A stretch of DNA of 64,000 nucleotides from Sphingobacterium sp. UBA5670 (lineage in GTDB: Bacteria; Bacteroidota; Bacteroidia; Sphingobacteriales; Sphingobacteriaceae), in contig NZ_DIIM01000009.1 in assembly GCF_002420705.1 (NCBI RefSeq), positions 62,001 through 126,000 of the forward strand. Reading direction: 5' to 3'. A program made the translations under genes and the position numbers. The notes below the pieces were generated by a model. The model searched no databases and was not told the DNA's origin. It saw nothing but the letters and a program-made list of their open reading frames with translations. Of this stretch, positions 9,703-17,026 are shown piece after piece (positions within the stretch are counted from its first letter, which is position 1; every line of letters starts with the position of its first letter).

Positions 9703-9719
9703 CGGATAATTATTTTGCA

Positions 9720-9750
9720 ATGTCCTAATGAGTATTGTGCATTAGGACAT
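9720..9750. terminator. bidirectional terminator
   Basis: An 11-bp perfect inverted repeat (9720-9730 with 9740-9750) lies between the convergent mnmD and the gene at 9758-10495. It is followed by a T-rich stretch on the plus strand and preceded by an A/T-rich stretch. Confidence 0.75.
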
Positions 9751-9757
9751 CTTTATT

Positions 9758-10495
9758 TTAAGATTTAACAGTAAATGCGCCAGCGATACATGCCGGGTGG
9801 AACTCTTTGTTATTAAGTAAAAGGTATTTTTGACGTAACAATTGATAGTATTCTATATTCATTCCCACAATTATTGTCTCGGCATTTTTAAAATCCATAT
9901 CAAAAATAAGCTCTTCAAGCTCGATCATTTTCTCGGATTGATGAAGGTCGAGTTGAATCTCATGAGAGTAAAAATGGATATGCTGCTGTAGCTCGAAGTT
10001 AAATACTGCGACGGTAAAGTTTATAGCTAGAGCATCACAATGTTTTGGCAACAGTATGTCATTGCGAAGGTCAAACTTAGGAAATTGAATGTGGACCTGC
10101 TTATCCACTAAGCTAAGTTCTGGATCAAAATGCATAAAATCATGGATGTGGCATTTATTGTTGAATTGAAAATTTACCAAACGATCTATTTTTCCACCAT
10201 GAATGGTTTTCCTTCCAGTGGGGCGCCCATTTGGACGCACCACTCTTTTGAGCTGTGTAATTAACCTGTTGTGCATGTTGCTATCGTGCAGGTCCAAATG
10301 TATATCCCCCATGAATTCCCTGATTCGGGCACCGGCGGTGCTGATATGTCCAAAATCTGATCCAATAGCTTTTTTTGCCTGTGTCTGTTTTTTTACAGGT
10401 TTCGGCATCGTCTGCACGATTGTTTGTTCATTTGATTGTCTAATGACGACGTTTCCAACGGCGCCTTTTAGATTTCCATTTTTTAATGTTCCCAT
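9758..10495 (-). CDS. hypothetical protein with DUF6266-like N-terminus
   Basis: The 245-residue protein has no signal peptide or membrane segment. Its first 60 residues (MGTLKNGNLKGAVGNVVIRQ, then TMPKPVKKQTQAKKAIGSDFG) resemble the lysine/glycine-rich N-terminus of DUF6266 proteins common in Bacteroidota (KGxLGxxSGKVGxVVGY...), but the match is by eye only. The rest is rich in His, Asp and Phe, with alternating hydrophobic positions suggesting beta structure. It stands alone behind the structured intergenic block at 10640-10925. Function is unknown; a structural or phage-derived origin is possible. Confidence 0.7.
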   Translation of the reverse strand: MGTLKNGNLKGAVGNVVIRQSNEQTIVQTMPKPVKKQTQAKKAIGSDFGHISTAGARIREFMGDIHLDLHDSNMHNRLITQLKRVVRPNGRPTGRKTIHGGKIDRLVNFQFNNKCHIHDFMHFDPELSLVDKQVHIQFPKFDLRNDILLPKHCDALAINFTVAVFNFELQQHIHFYSHEIQLDLHQSEKMIELEELIFDMDFKNAETIIVGMNIEYYQLLRQKYLLLNNKEFHPACIAGAFTVKS

Positions 10496-10639
10496 AGTGT
10501 AAAATTGCTGGTTAAATAGTTGAAAAACAAATTGTTGTTTACTTTTTCGGGAATGAAAATTGTTGTTCGCCTCCGATTGAAGATTTGGAAATAAGCAGCA
10601 AAAGGGCGCTGTGAAATTTGTAAAAAAACGGGCTAAAGA

Positions 10640-10925
10640 TGTTGTAAGGACTGGATAGCATAAAGCCTCGGCATAGTTTCGTAACAGCTTCGGGGCAACG
10701 TCGTCTCAGGCTCGACATGCTAGCGGCATGAATACGACATGCGTCCGTGTTGTCTCCGAGTTGGAGACGGAAGGAAGGCTAAAGCATGGTGCTTGGAAGA
10801 CGCACTGATATCGACCATGTTCAGACGCTGGGGCGAACAAGAGCAGAATAAGAGCCGATTAAAGGGAGAAGCAGCGTCGAATAATAGCCAGAAGAAAACG
10901 ATCGTCAATAAATAGACGCACAATA
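10640..10925. other. GC-rich structured intergenic block, possible RNA or decayed gene
   Basis: The 483-base gap 10496-10978 contains a block whose base composition (about half G+C by eye) differs from the AT-rich DNA around it. It holds at least three inverted repeats: CATGC/GCATG (10716-10730), GTCTCC/GGAGAC (752-757 with 763-768 of the 10 kb interval) and GACGCTG/CAGCGTC (10824-10830 with 10872-10878). A 59-codon minus-strand frame (10539-10718) and a 67-codon one (10720-10923) cross it but resemble nothing I know. It does not match tmRNA, RNase P, SRP or 6S RNA signatures that I could check. Confidence 0.5.
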
Positions 10926-10978
10926 CACACGAATATCACTCGGAAAAAGATACTAAATGCTTCGTAAAATCAATCAGC

Positions 10979-11668
10979 TTATAGGCCGCTTAGTAAGCTG
11001 ATATAATTATCGATATAATGCAGTTTGTCTTTGGATTTATATTGCTGAATATAGCGAGGATGGTCTAAAATGGTCATCTTTCCAAACAACTTTTCTTCAT
11101 TGTTGATCTTAGCGAGAAAGGTTGCATTTTTCTTTCCGAGCACAAAGACTTCATCCGTCGCTAAGCCCATAGAGATGTGCTGTTTTAAGGAATCTAGCAT
11201 AAAGGGCCTGACCATGTCGAATAGTCTTTTATCGTCGTAATAGTTGGCATTGATCCAATTGTTGGGTTTCGTCTCTCGGACTATAGCCAGGGGAAAGGGC
11301 GAATTGATATAAAATTGTTTGTAGAAAATATCGGGGCCACCATAGGCCTCAATCATATCGTACATGAACACTGAAGAGATTTCATGGGTATGTGCAGAAT
11401 GCATTTGTATGCCGCATGCACTAGCTAATCTTTTGGTATCTGTAAAAGGAACGCCCGTTACACCTGCCCCGTGTCTGCTCGGATTAATGCCAATAATGAA
11501 TTTTCTTGTTAGATTATCATTATAATATTTGTGGTAGAACTGCTCCATCACCATCAATGTCTCGGGGTTATCGAGATAGGGATTAATTACATTGAACTCC
11601 GAAGGTAGATTCCCTCGGTAATGCAGTTGTTTGTTAAATAAAACTACTTTTTCCGCAAATGTTAGCAT
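10979..11668 (-). CDS. SMUG2-type uracil-DNA glycosylase family protein (DUF4918)
   Basis: From the ATG at 11668 the protein has 229 residues. A longer start at 11731 would begin inside the slyD terminator at 11717-11747, so it is rejected. The UDG-superfamily motifs are present: motif 1 as FIIGINPSRHGAGVTGVPFT and motif 2 as ILDHPRYIQQYK. The sequence HISMGLATDEVFVLGKKNA also fits the fold. This matches the SMUG2 branch described from Pedobacter, which removes uracil and related lesions from DNA in base-excision repair. The exact substrate range is inferred. Confidence 0.85.
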   Translation of the reverse strand: MLTFAEKVVLFNKQLHYRGNLPSEFNVINPYLDNPETLMVMEQFYHKYYNDNLTRKFIIGINPSRHGAGVTGVPFTDTKRLASACGIQMHSAHTHEISSVFMYDMIEAYGGPDIFYKQFYINSPFPLAIVRETKPNNWINANYYDDKRLFDMVRPFMLDSLKQHISMGLATDEVFVLGKKNATFLAKINNEEKLFGKMTILDHPRYIQQYKSKDKLHYIDNYISLLSGL

Positions 11669-11716
11669 GTTTAGTGTGTTTGAAGACAAGATACTATTTT
11701 TAAAGAAGTTAAAAAC

Positions 11717-11747
11717 AAAACAGGGCGCCAAAATAGCGCCCTGTTTT
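11717..11747. terminator. bidirectional intrinsic terminator
   Basis: A perfect 12-bp repeat (11717-11728 with 11736-11747), AAAACAGGGCGC with a 7-base loop, is flanked by A- and T-runs. It lies 20 bases beyond the slyD stop and terminates the minus-strand slyD transcript. It also limits where the downstream SMUG2 gene can start. Confidence 0.88.
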
Positions 11748-11767
11748 ATACTTTATCTTGGTCAGGA

Positions 11768-12265
11768 TTAGTGACCTTGCGTACCATCTACACCATGAGA
11801 ATGTCCATGAGACAATTCTTCTTCAGTAGCAGGACGTACAGTTAAGATTTCGATATCGAAATTTAATGTTTTACCAGCCATTGGGTGGTTTAAGTCAGCA
11901 ACAACAACTTCTGGAGTAACTTCAGCTACTACAGCGCGGAATTGATTTCCTTGGTTGTCTTGCAAAGGCAATACTTCACCTACTGGAGGTAAGCCTGTTT
12001 CTTTGAACATGTCTACTGGTAATTGTGCGAATGCTCTGTCGTCTTTTTGACCGTAAGCATCATCCGGTGCCAATTCAAATGAAATTTTATCACCAACGTT
12101 TAAGTCTGCGATGTTTTCTTCAAATTTAGGTAACATCATACCTACACCATATAAGAAATCTAAAGGTTGTTCTGCAGTTGTTTCTTCAACGAAAACTTTT
12201 TCACCGTTTTCTACTGTGTGAAGTCTGTACGTCAATGCTACGACGTCGTTTGCTTTTATAGCCAT
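11768..12265 (-). CDS. slyD: FKBP-type peptidyl-prolyl isomerase, SlyD family
   Basis: The 165-residue cytoplasmic folding helper has the SlyD arrangement: a split FKBP domain (AIKANDVVALTYRLHT ... PLDFLYGVGMMLPKFEENI) with an inserted-flap domain (about residues 70-125, FELAPDDAYGQKDDRAF and VVADLNHPMAGKTLNF). It ends in a short histidine-rich tail, SHGHSHGVDGTQGH, typical of metal-binding SlyD proteins. It lies 36 bases behind the YyaL-type gene on the same strand and probably shares its transcript, ending at the terminator 11717-11747. Confidence 0.93.
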   Translation of the reverse strand: MAIKANDVVALTYRLHTVENGEKVFVEETTAEQPLDFLYGVGMMLPKFEENIADLNVGDKISFELAPDDAYGQKDDRAFAQLPVDMFKETGLPPVGEVLPLQDNQGNQFRAVVAEVTPEVVVADLNHPMAGKTLNFDIEILTVRPATEEELSHGHSHGVDGTQGH

Positions 12266-12301
12266 CTGATTTTGATTTTTGGAAGCCGAGGCTACCGTTT
12301 A

Positions 12302-14302
12302 TTAAATATAATTTATTAACGCTTGTATTGAATCCTGTGGTAGACTGCAGGTCTTATTTTTACAAAGATATGCTTTTGTCTCCTTTCCGACTCTATGCTC
12401 CAGGAGTGGAAGATTCTCTTCCGTACCACCGAGCACAATTTTATTAGGAATATAATATTGGTCGAGTTCTTTTTTAAAAGCCATTGCTCTATCGCCCGTC
12501 AATGCAATTTCATTGATTCCATATATTTCTTCTAGCAATAATATTGCCCAATTTGAATAGGCCGATCCATAAGTCTTGATTTGGGGGAATACATTCGCCA
12601 GCAATTGGTCTGTAATGGCGATGTAATTTTCGTCGTCAAAAAGCAATCCTAATCGTTTCAGCTGACGAACCATAGTCGACGAAGAGGATGGGATAACGTT
12701 GTCCATAATTTCGCTTTTCCGCGCGATGAGTTCCTCTGCCTCCGACGAAGTATAAAAGAATGTTTTTTGTGATCCATCGTAAAACAATGCTATAGCCTTA
12801 TCGGCTAGCTGTCTTGCTTTGGTGAGCCAATTGAGGTCGAATGTAGCCTCATACAATGCTATAAAGGCTTCAATAGTGAATGCATAGTCATCTAGGAATC
12901 CTGTGATCGCTCTGTTGTTATCTTTTGGCTGATGTAATAACTGGACATCATCATGAATAAGATGCGTACAGATAAACTGGGCATTGTTTAAAGCGAGTTC
13001 AAGAAAATGACTGTTTCCAATGCTTCGATAAGAATCGATGAGCCCTTTTAAAAAGAGGGCATTCCAGGTCGTGAGCTGTTTGTGATCGAGTCCAGGACGT
13101 ATCCGTTTTTCACGATAGTCGAATAATTTTTTCTTTGAAATTTTTAGAAAATCTGACCATTCGTCAGCTGACATATTGACCTCTGCCGCTAGCTGGTCTG
13201 CATTTATGGCGCAAATAGGGATGTTGGTTTTCTCTTCCGCCCAGTTGCCTAATTCGGTGATGTTAAAATATTGGCCAAGGAGGGGCGCATCATCGCCCAA
13301 TACCCTATCAAATTCAGCTTTGGAGAATGAATAATATTTTCCTTCCATGCCTTCACTGTCAGCATCTAAAGCGCTATAGAAACCATGGTTTGGAGCCAGC
13401 ATTTCGCGCTTGGCCCAAGTAATCGTTTCTTCGATAATCCGCTTATAGAATGGATCCCGACTCTGTTGATAAGCTTCCGCATAAAGGGATAGTAATTGCC
13501 CGTTGTCATAGAGCATCTTTTCAAAATGGGGAATATGCCAATAATGGTCGACAGCATAGCGCGCAAAGCCACCACCAATCTGGTCATATATTCCACCTGA
13601 TCCGATCTTTTTTAACGTAAAATGTATATGATCCAATAGTTTCTGATCGTCAGCAAGAACCCCATATTTTAGCAAAAACAACCAATTGTTTGGTAACGGA
13701 AATTTAGGTGTTCTTTGATAGCCGCCTTCTTTTTTATCGAACATCTCGGCCCAAGGTGCAACAATTTCATTTAAGTCGTTGATCGTGTATTGTTCGGGAA
13801 TGGGGTTGATGGGCAATTTCTCTGCCCGTTGAATACCGTTGTTCAGCTTTTCGGCGTAGTCAAATGCGACTTCGGGTTTCTCTTCCCACATTTGTGCAAT
13901 TTGCAATAAGATATTCTGCCAGTCGTGCGGTTTGAAATAGGTGCCGCCATAAATTGGTCTTCCGTCGGGCAGGCAAATACAATTTAAGGGCCAGCCGCCG
14001 GCATTGGTCATCAGTTGTACAGCGAGCATATAGACCTGATCAATATCGGGGCGTTCCTCGCGGTCAATTTTGATCGATACGAAAAACTTGTTCATGGTCT
14101 GTGCGATGGCTGAGTTTTCAAAACTTTCACGCTCCATCACATGGCACCAATGGCAGGCCGAGTAGCCAATGCTTACAATGATCAGTTTATTTTCGTCTTT
14201 TGCTTTTTTTAAAGCTTCCGGCCCCCAGGGCATCCAATCCACTGGATTGTGTGCGTGCTGCTTAAGGTACGGTGAATGTTCAAATTGCAATTGATTCGCC
14301 AT
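12302..14302 (-). CDS. YyaL/SPATA20-type thioredoxin-domain protein (DUF255)
   Basis: The 666-residue protein has an N-terminal DUF255 thioredoxin-like domain with SPYLKQHAHNPVDWMPW and the CxxC-type GYSACHWCHVMERESFE (about residues 45-61). It is followed by a long alpha/alpha six-hairpin region (about 200-660) of the glycosidase/N-acylglucosamine epimerase type, including GGIYDQIGGGFARYAVD and HFEKMLYDNGQLL. Full length for the family. The biochemical role is not established. The start at 14302 lies just behind the terminator of the upstream lipoprotein gene, so a short leader is expected. Confidence 0.88.
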   Translation of the reverse strand: MANQLQFEHSPYLKQHAHNPVDWMPWGPEALKKAKDENKLIIVSIGYSACHWCHVMERESFENSAIAQTMNKFFVSIKIDREERPDIDQVYMLAVQLMTNAGGWPLNCICLPDGRPIYGGTYFKPHDWQNILLQIAQMWEEKPEVAFDYAEKLNNGIQRAEKLPINPIPEQYTINDLNEIVAPWAEMFDKKEGGYQRTPKFPLPNNWLFLLKYGVLADDQKLLDHIHFTLKKIGSGGIYDQIGGGFARYAVDHYWHIPHFEKMLYDNGQLLSLYAEAYQQSRDPFYKRIIEETITWAKREMLAPNHGFYSALDADSEGMEGKYYSFSKAEFDRVLGDDAPLLGQYFNITELGNWAEEKTNIPICAINADQLAAEVNMSADEWSDFLKISKKKLFDYREKRIRPGLDHKQLTTWNALFLKGLIDSYRSIGNSHFLELALNNAQFICTHLIHDDVQLLHQPKDNNRAITGFLDDYAFTIEAFIALYEATFDLNWLTKARQLADKAIALFYDGSQKTFFYTSSEAEELIARKSEIMDNVIPSSSSTMVRQLKRLGLLFDDENYIAITDQLLANVFPQIKTYGSAYSNWAILLLEEIYGINEIALTGDRAMAFKKELDQYYIPNKIVLGGTEENLPLLEHRVGKETKAYLCKNKTCSLPQDSIQALINYI

Positions 14303-14318
14303 AAGACGAAGGTAGTGA

Positions 14319-14341
14319 AAAAGCCTCCATGATGGAGGCTT
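14319..14341 (-). terminator. intrinsic terminator of the lipoprotein gene
   Basis: AAGCCTCCA and TGGAGGCTT form a 9-bp stem (14321-14341) with a 3-base loop. On the minus strand it is followed by a T-run. It lies 12 bases beyond the stop of the gene at 14353-15195 and directly upstream of the YyaL-type gene. Confidence 0.85.
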
Positions 14342-14352
14342 AAATGTGTTTT

Positions 14353-15195
14353 TTAATATTTGGGTTCTGCAACGATCTGGTAAGTCTCAATGGCATCTTT
14401 CGGATTCCCAATTAAAGCGATTGACGATGTGCCTCTTTCCCAAATTGCTATGGGCAGGTGATTAAGCTTATTTTTGAAGAGCTTGTTGTACTTGTCGTTA
14501 AGTTCAGCCTGTTGATTGTTAGTTGTGGCTAGGGTGGGACTGCCAAAAGATTCGCGTGCCACTTCCATCAAATATTCTTTTTCTTTTTCAGGCGTTTGTT
14601 TTCGAAATTGATCGCCATAATAGAGATTGACATAACTATAGGGGTATTGCCCTTTTATATAAGTTTGATCGATGCGATAACCTTTTTTGTAAGAAAAGGA
14701 TTGGCCTACAATGCTTCTTGTGGGTGGGTTTTCCCAATTAACATTGAAAAAATCTTTTTCAGCAATAGCCCTGATCGTGAGGCTAGCTTGTTTGACCACC
14801 TTGCTGTCTTTGTAAAGCCGTAAGTCAAATTTGTAATCGCCAGGTTTGTTGAATGTGACACCGGTCATATAACGAAAAGGATTAACGCCTGAACTGTAAT
14901 GCATAATATCATCGATATGCCAGACAATTGAATCAACAACCTCTTTTTCCCAAAGAAAAAAAGTGAAATGATCCTTATGTTGTTCTATATCATATAAACG
15001 GATTTCACCCTGTTCAAATACATTGATAACCCGATTGTCTGTCCATGCATCAATGTTTTTGGTTAATCTTGTTGTAAGGGATTCCTCTTCTTTTTCTTCA
15101 GGAGTTGTTATTTCCGGTGTTTCAGGATAATTTTCTTTGGAACACGAGATGAAAATAAATAAAATTAAACTTATGAAAAGGTGTCTATTTAACAT
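14353..15195 (-). CDS. hypothetical lipoprotein
   Basis: The 280-residue protein starts with a lipoprotein signal peptide, MLNRHLFISLILFIFISC, with the lipobox cysteine at residue 18, followed by a Glu/Pro/Thr-rich linker (ENYPETPEITTPEEKEEE). Residues about 70-160 look like a small beta-sandwich (DSIVWHIDDIMHY, GDYKFDLRLYKDSKVV), perhaps PKD-like. The C-terminal part contains SYVNLYYGD and KNKLNHLPIAIWERGTSS. The family is not recognised. It is a single-gene unit with its own terminator and probably sits on the periplasmic or surface side of the outer membrane. Confidence 0.8.
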   Translation of the reverse strand: MLNRHLFISLILFIFISCSKENYPETPEITTPEEKEEESLTTRLTKNIDAWTDNRVINVFEQGEIRLYDIEQHKDHFTFFLWEKEVVDSIVWHIDDIMHYSSGVNPFRYMTGVTFNKPGDYKFDLRLYKDSKVVKQASLTIRAIAEKDFFNVNWENPPTRSIVGQSFSYKKGYRIDQTYIKGQYPYSYVNLYYGDQFRKQTPEKEKEYLMEVARESFGSPTLATTNNQQAELNDKYNKLFKNKLNHLPIAIWERGTSSIALIGNPKDAIETYQIVAEPKY

Positions 15196-15380
15196 GTTTT
15201 TTGATTTTTCGTAAAAATAGAAAATTTATTTAAAATTTGATTAATTATGTGGCGTTGTTGTTTGTTTTTACGTTAAATGGCTTTGGTTACTCATCGAGTT
15301 GTAAATTAACTAGATGCATAAAATCTCCATGGAATTTGATTATTTTTACATACGTTTATTATTAGCTTTACCGAAGTCCT

Positions 15381-15995
15381 ATGTCAAATGACGTTGACCT
15401 GCTTAAAAAGATAGTTCAGAAAGATAGAGATGCTTTTGAGACTATCTATAAAGCCTATTTCCGTAAATTGTATATCTTATCTTTTCGGTATGTGCGAGAT
15501 GAAACGATCGCTGAAGAGCTCACCAATGATGTATTTATGATGTTATGGGAAAATGCAGGAAAATTGATTATTAATCAATCACTTGGAGCCTACCTATCCC
15601 GCAGTGTTATCAATCTCTCGCTTACCTACCTCAAAAAGAATCAACGTTTATTAGAACGGAATACTGATTATAGCAAGGAACTGGATCTGACAGACGGGGA
15701 AGATCAGACCGATAGCGCAGCACTTTACGAATCCAAATTATTGATGATCGAAAGTATACTGGAAGGGCTGCCGCCGCAGTGTCGAAAAATCGTTCTTATG
15801 AGTAAGTACGATAAGATGAAACAACAGGAAATAGCGGATCAATTGGGAATTTCCATTAAAACCGTAAAAAATCATTTAACGATTGCTTACGATAAAATTC
15901 GGGTGGCTTTGGCCAAGCAAAAAACATTTCTGTTGCTTCTAATCGGCTTTTTATTTTTTTCATTAGGACTTTTTGTTCAGTTTATTATCTTATAG
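15381..15995 (+). CDS. ECF RNA polymerase sigma factor with hydrophobic C-terminal tail
   Basis: The 204-residue sigma-70-like factor has region 2 (FETIYKAYFRKLYILSFRYV ... EELTNDVFMMLWEN, about residues 17-60) and region 4 with a helix-turn-helix (GLPPQCRKIVLMSKYD, MKQQEIADQLGISIKTVKNH, about 130-170). After region 4 come about 20 hydrophobic residues (FLLLLIGFLFFSLGLFVQF), predicting a membrane-associated tail. The FecR-type anti-sigma gene starts 3 bases after its stop and a TonB receptor follows, the standard layout of Bacteroidota surface-signalling systems. It should direct transcription of this operon when the receptor senses its ligand. Confidence 0.92.
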   Translation: MSNDVDLLKKIVQKDRDAFETIYKAYFRKLYILSFRYVRDETIAEELTNDVFMMLWENAGKLIINQSLGAYLSRSVINLSLTYLKKNQRLLERNTDYSKELDLTDGEDQTDSAALYESKLLMIESILEGLPPQCRKIVLMSKYDKMKQQEIADQLGISIKTVKNHLTIAYDKIRVALAKQKTFLLLLIGFLFFSLGLFVQFIIL

Positions 15996-15997
15996 AT

Positions 15998-17008
15998 ATG
16001 GAAGAAAACAATACTTCAAGATTTATTCCTTATGACTTGATTCAGAAAAAGCTGGATGGGACTATTTCCGAAAGGGAAGGGGTGTTACTTGAACGTTGGA
16101 TTTCTGAAGATACGGAGAACCATCGATTATATGATGAAATCAGTACGATATCCGATGACCTTATTGCATTGGAGCTCTATAAAAATTTAGATACCAATAG
16201 TCAATGGGACAAGTTTAAACTACAACTGGGTAAAGAAGCCATTGTCCAGGACCAAGAGATCTCTATACCAATCAGAACAATATTACATCCCTGGATGAAA
16301 TTTGTGGCTGCAGCGATATTATTGATAGTTGGTTTTGTCTGCTATCTGAACTTTGATCGCTGGATGGGCAATGAAATCCGCATGTATGGATCAGCAGTGC
16401 AACAATCTATTTTACTTCCTGATAGTTCGGTCATGGTACTGCATGCAGGTGCGGAAGCAGTGTTCAATAGACGAACATTTCCGGAAGAACGGATTGTCAA
16501 ACTTAAAAAGGGAAAAGCGCTATTTGATGTAAAGCACAAAGCGGGGAGCTCTTTTGTCGTAGATCTTGAAAACAATTATGTGCGCGATATCGGAACTACC
16601 TTTGAAGTGAATTTATTGGCAGAAGATGTTGAGGTACTTGTTAAGGAAGGAATTGTTGCCTTGAGCAGTGGAAAGGGAGATCATTCGGAAGAACTTGTTT
16701 TGCAAAAAAATCAGAAAGGCCTGTATAAAAAACAAACAGCATCCTTGTCCAAAATAGATCTTTCCGAGCAAAATGATACCGAAGTTGCTCAGAAACTGAA
16801 CTATTCGAATATTCGATTGGATAGTATCTGCAAGGATCTGGAAAAGCATTTCCGGGCGAATATTACAGTCGTTGGGGATAGCTTAAAAGCCCGGAAGCTG
16901 ACCATGTATTTTGATGGACAAACGCTCAAAGAGATTGTTCAGATTCTCTCCAAGACTCTCAATGCGAAATGGAAATCGGATAAAAAAGGATATAATATCT
17001 ACGAATAG
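15998..17008 (+). CDS. FecR-family anti-sigma factor
   Basis: The 336-residue inner-membrane signal relay has a cytoplasmic N-terminal sigma-binding region (about residues 1-95), one membrane segment (MKFVAAAILLIVGFVCYLNF, about 101-120) and a periplasmic FecR domain (IRMYGSAVQQSILLPDSSVM, VKLKKGKALFDVKH, VRDIGTTFEVNLL). A C-terminal DUF4974/STN-like domain (LDSICKDLEKHFRANITV ... LTMYFDGQTLKEIVQIL) is the usual partner of the receptor. It lies between the sigma gene and the TonB receptor and presumably holds the sigma factor until signalled. Confidence 0.93.
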   Translation: MEENNTSRFIPYDLIQKKLDGTISEREGVLLERWISEDTENHRLYDEISTISDDLIALELYKNLDTNSQWDKFKLQLGKEAIVQDQEISIPIRTILHPWMKFVAAAILLIVGFVCYLNFDRWMGNEIRMYGSAVQQSILLPDSSVMVLHAGAEAVFNRRTFPEERIVKLKKGKALFDVKHKAGSSFVVDLENNYVRDIGTTFEVNLLAEDVEVLVKEGIVALSSGKGDHSEELVLQKNQKGLYKKQTASLSKIDLSEQNDTEVAQKLNYSNIRLDSICKDLEKHFRANITVVGDSLKARKLTMYFDGQTLKEIVQILSKTLNAKWKSDKKGYNIYE

Positions 17009-17026
17009 ATTTTTCGCATTGCTGAT

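Noticed and set aside
10539..10718. 59-codon minus-strand frame in the GC-rich spacer
   Set aside because: Considered as a small gene beginning MSSLRRRCPEA, but it resembles no family, overlaps inverted repeats and lacks a start context; kept only as part of the structured block.
10720..10923. 67-codon minus-strand frame in the same block
   Set aside because: Composition is atypical (many Ser, Leu, Cys) and three inverted repeats lie in the region; a chance frame is more likely.
10640..10925. Known housekeeping RNA such as tmRNA, RNase P RNA, SRP RNA or 6S RNA
   Set aside because: The conserved sequence signatures of these RNAs were looked for on both strands and not found.
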